Shown here: piece by piece, positions 29,682-39,037 of the stretch
Position numbering within the stretch: position 1 is the stretch's first letter
Layout of the letters: each line of letters begins with the position of its first letter
DNA from: JABMMZ01 sp040386935
GTDB lineage: Bacteria; Bacteroidota; Bacteroidia; NS11-12g; UBA955
Direction: 5' to 3'
NCBI GenBank assembly: GCA_040386935.1
Contig: JAZKEQ010000010.1
Span: 1 to 61,278, forward strand
DNA: 61,278 bases
Notes under the pieces: model-generated
Database searches by the model: none
What the model saw: only the letters and a program-made list of their open reading frames with translations
Told to the model about the DNA's origin: nothing
Position numbers and translations under genes: made by a program

Positions 29682-31712
29682 TTAAACATAATCGTATTTT
29701 ACATGCTTTTTCTTCTTAAATATCTTTGGTGGAATGTGTCCAGGACTTTCAGAAGGTATCAATTTTACTTGTGGATTTGTATTGTCCCATTGTAGTAATT
29801 CTCTATGTGGGTTAACAAGGTTATCTTGCCGTGTTGTGGTCTTATAATCTGTAAGTAACATTCCTGTACTGGTACTTATCCAATCGTTATGGTATGAACT
29901 ATACATCCATTCGTCTTGAATCTGTCCATCACTTCCCTGTGCCGTATCGCATAATGATACAAATGCTTGCTTTTCAATAATGAAATCATCTTCATCAACC
30001 GCCTTGATGCCGAAGGGCTGATAAATTCTAAGTCCTTTGATGCAAGTAAAGATATGGTCAAGCGCGACTGGATGCAGTTTATGCGTTGTAATTGTTTTTG
30101 ATTGATTTTTAAAACGCACAAGTCTAGTCGTTTTTGTGACCAGTTTTGTAAAGTACTTAAATAGTTCAATTGAATTGCCCAGTGGTCTAAAGTCCTGTGC
30201 TTCTTCTGTGGCAGTCGGATTACGTTTAAGCCATTCTGCAATAAATAATTTAGCTGCGAACTCTCCACCAGATAAAACGATGTGCAAATGTGGGTGATAG
30301 GTATTATCAAACTGTTTCTTGGTTGGGTGCTTATGAGTGTATGTGCATTCAAGTTTTCTGATACCAACAATATGTGTGAAGCCCTGTTTTTCTTTGATTT
30401 CTCGTTTAATTTCTTGAAAAGTTTTGATGTAGTAATTGATTTCGTCTCTAAGGATTGACTTTTTGACATTTGGTCGGGTAAGAGTGAGGAATATAGGAGC
30501 ATCTAATTTATTTAATATCGGTTCGTAGCGGTTAATTAACGTACCTGTACGAATCTTATTGCATGGTATACAAAAACGATTTTTACAGTAAGCGGAGGTC
30601 AGATACTCACCTTCTTGCTTTAAAAGGTTCTGACAGTAGAATGTATTGAGGTACGATTTCGCCAAAGGTGACTTTGGGTTGGCTCGTTTGAGTTGAAATA
30701 CTAAACCATTCGTAAAATACTTGCGACTTGCCTTGTGAAAAAGGGCTTTTTTGGAAACTGAGATTTCGTTGGGAGAGTAGGGTCGGGGAAGTTGTGCTAA
30801 CTTATCGAGATGAATTTTCGCTTTTACCAGTTCTTTAGCATTAGAAGTATCAATATTAGTATTAAACATACCAAATAAACGTAATACTTTGGTCGCTGTG
30901 GCCGTTCCTTTAACTGTAGGTATGCAGGTGGTAGATTTATTATAATCATACGTTAGATTGAGGTTATCGAGTTTGCGGTAAATTGTATCAAGATCTTTCT
31001 TATTGTCCAGTACTTCTTTTACTGTAGTAAGTTTCTTCTTACTCTTAGTTCCGGACGGTGCTTTGCGTTTGGTACGCTGTTCAGCATTGTCAGAAGGTGC
31101 GAGAAGGTCAGTATAAAGAGTCGTGTTTTCATGAAGTTTTTTAAAGTCAGAAGGCGAAAGAATCTTTTTGTACTTCCTAAAGAAATTAAGACGTTTACTA
31201 TAATTAGTGGTATCGATAGTACTAAACTCTGTGTAGGCTTGATTGAAAAGAGTCGTGTTTTCATAAACTAGATTGAATTGAGGTTGTTTTGTAGATGCTG
31301 TTCGTGTTCCAGTTCTATTATTAAAAGTTGACGGGCTATGTCGTTTTGTGCTTGTTTTAGTACGTCTTTTTTTCTCTGTGCTTGATTGATTTGGTCTGTC
31401 AATTGATTGATTTCGTCCTGCATCATTTGATGTTTTTGAGTCGGTGTTAGAATGGTTTGTGCCATAGTTGAATAATTTGGTTTGGATTGGTTTTTTAAGA
31501 ATTGTTGGATTTGTAGAGCCGTGAGTATTAACACTACAGCAGCTAACAGATGTATTGATATCATTTTGATTAAATAAATTGTTAAGTTGAATCGAATTAT
31601 TTACAATTCGGGTAGATGGTTTTTTGCCGAAAACGCTTAAAAAACGGTAATATGCTAAATCTTTGTTGCTTAATATCAGACTGTTAGAATTTGTCCGATA
31701 ATTAATATTATG
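29682..31712 (-). pseudogene. rep: Truncated rep at the right prophage end
   Basis: The frame matches rep back to residue 24 and then meets TAA at 31715-31713, in host dif sequence. The usual start codon and first ~23 residues are missing. The next usable in-frame start is ATG at 30869 (Rep residue 304), giving a 395-aa product. That product would keep the cysteines, HUH motif and YxxK tyrosine but lose the long N-terminal region. It would need its own promoter, because the phage leader is gone. Confidence 0.85.
31268..31564 (-). CDS. Possible overlapping 98-aa frame, copy 2
   Basis: Same frame as 23360-23656. In this copy the overlapping rep is cut at its 5' end, so this frame could be read without competition if it is a gene. 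Confidence 0.3.
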   Translation of the reverse strand: MISIHLLAAVVLILTALQIQQFLKNQSKPNYSTMAQTILTPTQKHQMMQDEINQLTDQINQAQRKKDVLKQAQNDIARQLLIIELEHEQHLQNNLNSI

Positions 31713-31718
31713 TTAACT
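31688..31718. other. attR, containing an apparently complete XerCD dif site (31691-31718)
   Basis: The 28-bp site reads TTGTCCGATAA (XerC arm), TTAATA (centre), TTATGTTAACT (XerD arm). The right half matches the E. coli dif right arm TTATGTTAAAT at 10 of 11 bases. Left of it is phage and right of it is host sequence. Integration thus keeps a working-looking dif next to the prophage, as in Xer-using elements such as CTX phage. Confidence 0.8.
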
Positions 31719-31720
31719 TA

Positions 31721-31988
31721 AAGTTTCGAGATGGTCACCTCTTATAGCAGATTCTTGTATTAGATTAATTATATAAATTCTAAGGCCAAATCCCTCTTAA
31801 TTCTTTTAACAACTTCAAATATTAGGCATCTTTCTAGTAGAGATTAATTTTGAATACATCTTAATAATTGTCAATTAAAAAAGCCATCTGATTAAGGATG
31901 GCTTTTTTTAAATATTGATATAATCATGAAATTAAAAAAAAACACTATAAATGATTTTTAATTATTATTTTTAAAAAAATCACCTTTG
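31721..31988. other. Gene-free host sequence between dif and the assembly gap
   Basis: AT-rich sequence with no open frame of note. It contains only the terminator at 31877-31909. Confidence 0.6.
31877..31909. terminator. Bidirectional intrinsic terminator
   Basis: GCCATC (31883-31888) and GATGGC (31897-31902) with an 8-nt loop are flanked by AAAAAA and TTTTTTT. It probably ends the gyrA-TPR transcript on the minus strand and blocks readthrough into the prophage. Confidence 0.8.
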
Positions 31989-31998
31989 NNNNNNNNNN
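31989..31998. other. Assembly gap (10 N)
   Basis: Ten N directly before the stop codon of the TPR gene mark a scaffold join of unknown true size. Order and spacing of left and right parts depend on it. Confidence 0.99.
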
Positions 31999-33270
31999 TT
32001 AGTTGTTTTGTAGGTTTTTTAATCGCTCTTTTTCATCCATCATCATTTTTCTGTATCGGTTTTTACCTTCAACATCTCCTATTTTAGCACATATCTTTTT
32101 CATGTTATCCAGCATATTTACCAAATTCATATCTTTTATGATACCACTTTGTCTGAGTAATTCAAGTTTATCAAGCGCTTGCTTATACAAATCTTTACAT
32201 AGTTTATCGTAAACATCGTACTTTTCAGGGCGTTCAGTTCTCAAATCGTAGATATAATCGGCAGAATCCATTATGGTAACAGCCTCATTGTACATCGCAT
32301 CACTAAAGGTTGGATCTAATTGCAGAGCTTTTTGTAAATCGTTAAGCGCCTGGCTAAAAAAGTATTTGAATGGCTTAACATTGGCATCCATTTCCTTGTG
32401 TTTCAATGTATAATATACTGTTCCTCTATTGTAATAATAAACCGCATTGCTAGGATCTTCATTGATACCTTCAGTCAATTTATTCAATAATCCTTGCGTA
32501 TTATTTCTTGATGAATCTGTTTCAATAGAAATTTCAGCCTGAAGAAATATTGCTGACTGGCTAGGGATTTTCTCTCTTCCTTTATTCAAAACCGCTAATG
32601 CTTTATCAAAATCTTTCTTTGATGCATATATTTCGCTGATACGGGTAAATACATAAGCGTTATTGTATTTCGGATAGTCTGCTAATTTATTCAGATAATA
32701 CAATTCTTCGGTTTCATTTTTATCGGTTTTTGCAGATGATGCAAGTATATTGTATACTTTAGGTATGGTAATATTGTATTCTGCTAATTTTTTCTCATCA
32801 TCATTATTGACAATGGTTTCAACGAATGACATATAAGTCTTTACCTCATTATAACCACCTTCAAGTGATGCAAGCGATAAACCTTTATTGAAACAATAGA
32901 TGGCTGCTACCGGGTAATACCTGGAAGCATCTTCAGCATATTTAGTTCTGCTGTCTTTTGGAAATTGAAAGTAATTATTAAATGCCTGTCCTGCAATAAA
33001 TACTGCATTGGGTTCCAATTTGCTTATTAATGAGTCGCTGCTATTGGCAATATAAGAATAAACAATCCCTCTCCAGCACCACATGTTCACATCGTTTGCA
33101 GTTTCTGCATTAGCGAAAGCCATATCAATGTCTTTTTTGGCACTGATAATTTTAGGTGGTTCAGAGAACATCGCATTCTCAACATTTCTGATTTTCACCT
33201 GTTGTGCAACGATATCCTGAGTAAAGACGAGGCTGCATGTTAAAACAATACTTAATAATTTACTTTTCAT
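31999..33270 (-). CDS. Secreted tetratricopeptide-repeat protein
   Basis: This 423-aa protein begins with a signal peptide (MKSKLLSIVLTCSLVFTQDI, then VAQQ) and continues as helical TPR-type repeats, for example FTRISEIYASKKDFDKALAV, NAVYYYNRGTVYYTLK and ALQLDPTFSDAMYNEA. TPR proteins of this type act as periplasmic or outer-membrane scaffolds; the partner is unknown. It follows gyrA by 18 bp on the same strand, a pairing seen in other Bacteroidota, so it is probably co-transcribed. The stop codon abuts the assembly gap, but the frame is complete. Confidence 0.8.
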   Translation of the reverse strand: MKSKLLSIVLTCSLVFTQDIVAQQVKIRNVENAMFSEPPKIISAKKDIDMAFANAETANDVNMWCWRGIVYSYIANSSDSLISKLEPNAVFIAGQAFNNYFQFPKDSRTKYAEDASRYYPVAAIYCFNKGLSLASLEGGYNEVKTYMSFVETIVNNDDEKKLAEYNITIPKVYNILASSAKTDKNETEELYYLNKLADYPKYNNAYVFTRISEIYASKKDFDKALAVLNKGREKIPSQSAIFLQAEISIETDSSRNNTQGLLNKLTEGINEDPSNAVYYYNRGTVYYTLKHKEMDANVKPFKYFFSQALNDLQKALQLDPTFSDAMYNEAVTIMDSADYIYDLRTERPEKYDVYDKLCKDLYKQALDKLELLRQSGIIKDMNLVNMLDNMKKICAKIGDVEGKNRYRKMMMDEKERLKNLQNN

Positions 33271-33288
33271 TTTCTTAATATTCTATGG

Positions 33289-35889
33289 TTATTCAATAGT
33301 TGTGCCATTTTCATCATTATCGCCCCCACCCTCTGTGTTATCAGGGTTTTCGGTATTGTTATCGATGTCGGCATTTTCATCTAATATTTCTTCTTCCTCA
33401 TCTTCTACCGGCACTACAGCTACTGAAGCAATGGCATCTGTTCCTTTGATATTGATCAGTTTTACCCCTTGAGTGGCACGACCCATCGTTCGTAATGCAT
33501 CAACACGCATTCTGATGGTCAATCCCGACTTATTGATAATCATCAATCCATCTTCATCCGATACATTTTTGATACCTATTAGATCACCTGTTTTATCAGT
33601 GATATTAAGGGTTTTAACACCTTTACCACCTCTACCGGTTACTCTGTATTCATCTTCTTTTGTTTCAGGGTCTACCAGATAAGAGCGTTTACCGTAACCT
33701 TTTTCTGAAACCACCAATACAGTTGCTGTATCCAATGTAGCTGTATCAACAGTTAACATTCCGATTACCTCATCATTTTCTGATTCAAGGGTGATACCTT
33801 TTACACCACTGGCGTTTCTGCCCATTGGTCGCACAAGTTTTTCATTGAAACGGATGGCTTTACCTGATTTTTTAGCAATAATTACTTCGCAGTTGCCGTT
33901 GGTTAATTTTGCTTCCAGCAGTTCATCACCTTCTCTGATTGTAATAGCATTGATACCATTAGTTCTTGGACGAGAATAAGCTTCAAGTGTTGTTTTCTTA
34001 ATAATACCTTTTTTGGTACACATAATAATGTTATGAGTATTCAAATAATCGGCATCTTTCAGATTCTCGATATTGAGGTAAGCTTTGATTTTATCTTCTT
34101 TAGGAATTGCAATCAGGTTTTGTATTGCTCTGCCTTTAGTTGCTTTTCCACCTTCCGGTAATTCATATACTTTCATCCAGAAACATCTACCTTGTTCGGT
34201 GAAGAACAACATATAGTTGTGAGTATTGGCTACAAATAAATGTTCTACAAAGTCTTCGTCTCTGTGTGATACACCTTTGTTACCACGACCGCCTCTATTT
34301 TGTTCTTTGTATTCACTTAAGCTGGTGCGTTTGATATAACCCATGTGAGAAATTGTCAAAACAACTTTTTCATTAGGAATTAAATCTTCAATATCAATTT
34401 CACCTGCACTGTGTTCTATTCTTGTTTTACGATCATCACCATACTTCTCTTTCATCTCCTTCATCTCATCTTTAATGATGGTAAAACGGAGTGCTTCATC
34501 GTTCAATATTGATTCAAGGTAGGCGATTAACTTCATCAACTCGTCAAATTCTTCTTTAATCTTTTGACGTTCCAGACCTGTTAAACGCTGCAATCTTAAA
34601 TCAAGGATGGCTTTCGCTTGTATTTCAGTCAAACCGAAATTAGAAATCAAACCATCTTTTGCATCATCAGGATTTTTTGAATTTCTGATCAATGAAATCA
34701 CGGCATCCAGATTATCCAGGGCTATTAATAAACCTTCTAATATGTGGGCGCGTTTTTTGGCTTCAGCTAAATCGTATTTAGTTCTGCGAACAACAATCTC
34801 GTGACGGTGCTCCACAAAATGTTTAATCATATCTTTTAGATTAAGCATTTCAGGGCGACCTTTTACAAGTGCAATGTTATTAACTGAGAATGAAGATTGC
34901 AACGGTGTATATTTATACAATTGATTCAACACAACATTGGCAATTGCGTCTTTTCTAAGTTCAAATACAAGTCGCATACCCTGACGGCCAGACTCATCTC
35001 TTACACCAACAATACCGTCAATGATTTTTTCCTGAACCAATTCTACCGCTCTGGTAATAATCTGATTTGGCATTACCTGATAAGGCACTTCGGTTACAAT
35101 GATCATTTCTTTACCATTGCCCAAAGTTTCAATTTCAGTTTTACCGCGCATCAGAATTCTTCCTCTGCCTGTTTCAAATGCAGAACGAATACCGTCTGTT
35201 CCGTGTATAATAGCACCGGTCGGGAAGTCAGGCCCTTTAATATGGGTCATTAACTCACTGATGGTGATGTCATTATTGTCAATATAAGCAACAATTGCAT
35301 CAATGGCCTCTCCCAGATTGTGGGGTGCCATATTGGTTGCCATACCTACAGCAATACCTGAAGCTCCGTTAACTATTAAGTTAGGGATTTTTGAAGGCAA
35401 TACTGATGGTTCTTTTAAAGAGTCGTCAAAATTGGGTCTAAAGTCTACTGTATCTTTTTCAAGATCATTCAACATTTCTTCAGCAATACGTTTCAGCCTG
35501 GCTTCTGTATAACGCATAGCAGCCGGTGAGTCACCATCTATGGAACCAAAGTTACCTTGACCATCAACCATTGAATACCTTAAGCTCCAATCCTGCGCCA
35601 TCCTTACCATGGTGTCGTATACCGATGTATCACCATGCGGGTGGTACTTCCCTAGCACCTCACCCACGATACGCGCTGATTTCTTATAAGGACGATTCGG
35701 AGCAAGGCCCAATTCTGTCATTCCATATAATACTCTTCGGTGTACCGGTTTTAAACCGTCTCTCACATCAGGCAGGGCTCTGCTGACAATAACGGACATC
35801 GAATAATCGATGTAGGCCGTCTTCATTTCATCCTCAATATTAATCGGTATTATTCGTTCAAGATTGTTTTCTTCTGGGTTTTGATCCAT
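33289..35889 (-). CDS. gyrA: DNA gyrase subunit A
   Basis: This 866-aa protein is GyrA, the breakage-rejoining subunit of DNA gyrase that introduces negative supercoils with GyrB. The catalytic tyrosine is Y127 in AAMRYTEARL. The quinolone-resistance region reads HPHGDTSVYDTMVRMAQ, with Thr at the position of E. coli Ser83 and Asp at Asp87. The GyrA box QNRGGRGNKG lies in the C-terminal beta-pinwheel. The last ~45 residues are an acidic Asp/Glu/Asn-rich tail, a feature that can modulate supercoiling. Length is normal. It lies only ~1.6 kb from dif, on the far side of the gap. Confidence 0.97.
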   Translation of the reverse strand: MDQNPEENNLERIIPINIEDEMKTAYIDYSMSVIVSRALPDVRDGLKPVHRRVLYGMTELGLAPNRPYKKSARIVGEVLGKYHPHGDTSVYDTMVRMAQDWSLRYSMVDGQGNFGSIDGDSPAAMRYTEARLKRIAEEMLNDLEKDTVDFRPNFDDSLKEPSVLPSKIPNLIVNGASGIAVGMATNMAPHNLGEAIDAIVAYIDNNDITISELMTHIKGPDFPTGAIIHGTDGIRSAFETGRGRILMRGKTEIETLGNGKEMIIVTEVPYQVMPNQIITRAVELVQEKIIDGIVGVRDESGRQGMRLVFELRKDAIANVVLNQLYKYTPLQSSFSVNNIALVKGRPEMLNLKDMIKHFVEHRHEIVVRRTKYDLAEAKKRAHILEGLLIALDNLDAVISLIRNSKNPDDAKDGLISNFGLTEIQAKAILDLRLQRLTGLERQKIKEEFDELMKLIAYLESILNDEALRFTIIKDEMKEMKEKYGDDRKTRIEHSAGEIDIEDLIPNEKVVLTISHMGYIKRTSLSEYKEQNRGGRGNKGVSHRDEDFVEHLFVANTHNYMLFFTEQGRCFWMKVYELPEGGKATKGRAIQNLIAIPKEDKIKAYLNIENLKDADYLNTHNIIMCTKKGIIKKTTLEAYSRPRTNGINAITIREGDELLEAKLTNGNCEVIIAKKSGKAIRFNEKLVRPMGRNASGVKGITLESENDEVIGMLTVDTATLDTATVLVVSEKGYGKRSYLVDPETKEDEYRVTGRGGKGVKTLNITDKTGDLIGIKNVSDEDGLMIINKSGLTIRMRVDALRTMGRATQGVKLINIKGTDAIASVAVVPVEDEEEEILDENADIDNNTENPDNTEGGGDNDENGTTIE

Positions 35890-36002
35890 ATAATATGTAT
35901 TTTAAAAAACATTGCAAGATACATTATTTGGGGCAATTATCCCGTGCAAGAATCCACAAAGTACCAACAATTTTAAGGGCTATTTTTTACCGTAAAATCA
36001 CA

Positions 36003-36041
36003 AAAAAAAGGTGTCGGATTTTAACCCGACACCTTTTTTAA
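36003..36041 (-). terminator. Intrinsic terminator after the M16 peptidase gene
   Basis: A 10-bp perfect stem (AAGGTGTCGG 36008-36017 with CCGACACCTT 36026-36035, 8-nt loop) is flanked by A and T runs, 20 bp beyond the stop codon at 36061. Confidence 0.9.
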
Positions 36042-36060
36042 AAAATCGTATCTGAAATGA

Positions 36061-38916
36061 TTACATTTTTATCACTACAACCTTACCAAGACCTAGCTTT
36101 TCAAGCTTTTCCTTGATCAGGGCATCATCACCTACGCACATGATAACAAAATTATCAAGTGACAGTAATTTCTTAGCGTATTCATTCACCTGCTCTTTGG
36201 TCATATTTTTAACAATATCAGCTCTTTTTTCATTGAAATTTCTATCAAGACTGTAAATCACAATCTGACTCAAGAAACCTAATTTAGCACCAGGACTCTC
36301 ATATTTCAACGCGTCATTGCCAATCAAAGACTGTTTAGTGAACTCTAGCTCTTCGCTTGAAATACCATTCTCTCTGTAGTTTTTAACCTCTTTTAGAATT
36401 TCCATAATAGCACTGTCTGTTGCGCTTGTTTTGATACCTGCACTAATCACGTAGAAACCAGGATGGTTTGAACCTACTGATCTGAAACCTGAATTGATAC
36501 CATAGGTCCAACCTTTATCTTCTCTGATGTTTAGATTCAATCTTGAGTTGAAATTACCACCCAATACAAAATTCATTACAGAAGCTTTAAAGAAGTCGCC
36601 TTCAATGTCATAAGGAATGGTTCTGTAACCCATCAATAAATTAGTTTGTTTCGCATAATCCTGATTTACTAAGTAAATTTGAGTTTTGCCGGCATCAGGG
36701 AAATTATTAAACACAGGCATTGTCAAATTTTTATTGTTCATTTTTTTCATGAAAGCCATGCTCTCACCAATCATTTTTTCATCAATGTCACCCACTATAG
36801 TAACAGTTGTAAGATTTGATGAAATAAAATTGTTATAATAGTTTTTAACATCATCAATGCTGATGCTGCTTGCTGCTTTATAATCACTTAGGGCAGGTAC
36901 ACCTATTGGATTTTTATTGCCATACAACAATGAGAAAAATGATTTATTGCCAAAGTTTACTTCACTTAAATTTTGCTGAGAAATAGATTCCAACTGCGCT
37001 TTTTTGGTGATTTTATATTCTTTAGTATCAAAAGCCGGATTGAATAATTTGTCTTCAAGAATTGCCATCGTTTCAGCAATTTTATCTTTATAACATTCAA
37101 TGTAGCAAGTCAATGCCTGGTCACCCGCACCAAATTGAATCTGACTACCCAATTCATCCAATTTATTATCAATATCAACTGATTTGCTGGTTTTAGTACC
37201 TTCATTTAATACATCGGCCAACATTTGTGTAGTTCCGTTCTTAATTTTATCAGTTTCAAATCTGTGACCACCGCGAATATTGATTGAGAAATAAACACGA
37301 GGCGACTCAGTAGATTTAGTACCAATTATTTTCACACCGTTATCGTAGTTAACCTGGAAGAAATTTGGCACTTCTACAGCTTTAGCAAGCGGTATAACAG
37401 GGTGGTTTTTTCTGATGAAACCTGCAGGATCAACAGGAGCTTTGAAGGTTAAACCCATATAGCTTGATTTATTTGGCTCTTCTTTCTGGTACTGGTTGAT
37501 ACTTTCGTAAACCGGTACTTTGAATGAACGATCAGCTTCATATTGAGGATGTGGTAATATATTGACACATGCAAAGTTTTTATCTTTAATATATTTTCTA
37601 TACACTCTCATGATGTCTTCTTTGGTTACTTTTTGGTAGCGGTCCAAATCATCTTGAAGTGTAAAATCTCTGCCCGGCAACAACATTTCATACTGGGTTA
37701 AAACAGAAGACTTAGAGGCAACGGTTTCAATGATGCCATAATAATTAGCAATTAAACTTTGTTTTACTCTGAACAAATCCTGGTCGGTAATTCCACCTGC
37801 TTCGAATCTTGCTAGCGCTGACATTAAACTATCTTTAACTTCTTTTTCCGACAAACCGCCAAAAGCGCGTGGATATGGAACAATGATGAAATTAAATTCA
37901 CCTGCTATTTCTTGCGTACTGTTGCTAGCACTTGCCTGAACACAGCTTTCATTCTCCATGAATGTTTTATACAAAACTGAATTTTTGCCATTTCCTAATA
38001 GTGCTGACAACAAATCCAATGCAGCTTCATCAGCATGAAAAGTAGGTACAGAAGGGAAAGTGATGCTGCTTAATGGAAATACAACTTTAGCATAAGAAGT
38101 CACATTTTTTGATTCCTCAAGTGTTACCGGTTGTTTTGGAAGTGGTGGTACTTCAGGACCTCTATTGATAGACCCGAAATACTTTTCAACCATTTTAATA
38201 GTCGCATCTGTATTCACATCTCCTGAAATAACCAGGATTGCGTTGTTTGGGCCATACCATTTAACAAAGAAATTCCTCAAATCACTTGAATCGGCTTTAT
38301 TTAAATCATCAACATAGCCGATTGTTTGCCAGCTGTAAGGGTGACCATACGGATAAATAGTCTCGTCCTGAATTTCAGCTAATGCACCATAACCTTCACC
38401 ATAACGTTGGTCTTTTTCGTTTTTTACTGTAGCTCTTTGAACTTCAAATTTTTTCTTGGTAAAAGCAGGTAATAAAAAGCCCATTCTATCAGATTCTAAC
38501 CATAGGGCTGTTTCTAAATAATTACTTGGGATGGTTTCAAAATAATTTGTTCTGTCTTTGTTGGTTGTACCGTTCATACTACCTCCGGCACCCTGTACAA
38601 TCTTAAAATGCTCCTCATCTGCAACATTTTCTGAACCCTGAAACATCATGTGTTCAAAAAAGTGGGCAAAACCGGTTCTTCTCATGGTTTCGCGATTTGA
38701 GCCAACGTGATACGTTACTTCAACGTGTACGATAGGATCGCTGTGATCCTCATGTATCAAGACAGTTAGGCCGTTTGGAAGTTTATACTTTGCATAAGGT
38801 ATAATTAACTTTCCGGGCTGAGCTTCTACTTTTTTTACTAAAGTAGCGGTGGTTTGCGCATTTAAACCCTGAAATATCATGGTTAATGCACAAGATAGGT
38901 AAAACAATTTTTTCAT
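36061..38916 (-). CDS. Secreted M16-family zinc metallopeptidase (two M16 domains)
   Basis: This 951-aa protein has a signal peptide (MKKLFYLSCALTMIFQGLNA) and two tandem M16 domains of ~420 residues each. The first carries the inverted zinc motif HFFEH at 85-89 (H85, E88, H89) and the downstream Glu in the EVQRATVKNE segment. The second (from ~NFFQVNYDNGVKI) lacks the motif and ends with the R-Y-type segment GWTYGINSGFRS, which closes over substrate. Such periplasmic proteins degrade peptides. It stands alone, with its own terminator. Confidence 0.9.
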   Translation of the reverse strand: MKKLFYLSCALTMIFQGLNAQTTATLVKKVEAQPGKLIIPYAKYKLPNGLTVLIHEDHSDPIVHVEVTYHVGSNRETMRRTGFAHFFEHMMFQGSENVADEEHFKIVQGAGGSMNGTTNKDRTNYFETIPSNYLETALWLESDRMGFLLPAFTKKKFEVQRATVKNEKDQRYGEGYGALAEIQDETIYPYGHPYSWQTIGYVDDLNKADSSDLRNFFVKWYGPNNAILVISGDVNTDATIKMVEKYFGSINRGPEVPPLPKQPVTLEESKNVTSYAKVVFPLSSITFPSVPTFHADEAALDLLSALLGNGKNSVLYKTFMENESCVQASASNSTQEIAGEFNFIIVPYPRAFGGLSEKEVKDSLMSALARFEAGGITDQDLFRVKQSLIANYYGIIETVASKSSVLTQYEMLLPGRDFTLQDDLDRYQKVTKEDIMRVYRKYIKDKNFACVNILPHPQYEADRSFKVPVYESINQYQKEEPNKSSYMGLTFKAPVDPAGFIRKNHPVIPLAKAVEVPNFFQVNYDNGVKIIGTKSTESPRVYFSINIRGGHRFETDKIKNGTTQMLADVLNEGTKTSKSVDIDNKLDELGSQIQFGAGDQALTCYIECYKDKIAETMAILEDKLFNPAFDTKEYKITKKAQLESISQQNLSEVNFGNKSFFSLLYGNKNPIGVPALSDYKAASSISIDDVKNYYNNFISSNLTTVTIVGDIDEKMIGESMAFMKKMNNKNLTMPVFNNFPDAGKTQIYLVNQDYAKQTNLLMGYRTIPYDIEGDFFKASVMNFVLGGNFNSRLNLNIREDKGWTYGINSGFRSVGSNHPGFYVISAGIKTSATDSAIMEILKEVKNYRENGISSEELEFTKQSLIGNDALKYESPGAKLGFLSQIVIYSLDRNFNEKRADIVKNMTKEQVNEYAKKLLSLDNFVIMCVGDDALIKEKLEKLGLGKVVVIKM

Positions 38917-39037
38917 GTATTGCGTTAAATTTATTTATTTGTTTCAAAAAAAATGCAGAAAACAACCTTTCGGACATTTTATTCGTCAAAAATATATGTT
39001 TGTTTGATAAATAAGAAGCAAATTAATCAGTTAACCG

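Larger units (their letters stand above)
23780..31687 (-). mobile_element. Prophage copy 2 of the 7908-bp element
   Basis: Second direct copy. Every predicted protein equals that of copy 1 with coordinates +7908, except rep, whose 5' end is cut by the right junction. Identity this complete means a recent duplication, ongoing recombination between copies, or an assembly product of a circular form. Confidence 0.8.

Noticed and set aside
16040..31712. Integrase, serine recombinase or transposase in the element.
   Set aside because: None of the products has the tyrosine-recombinase RHRY set, a serine recombinase motif or a DDE motif; integration is attributed to host Xer.
35526..35786. 86-aa plus-strand frame with many Pro/His.
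   Set aside because: Antisense shadow of gyrA, which is clearly coding on the other strand.
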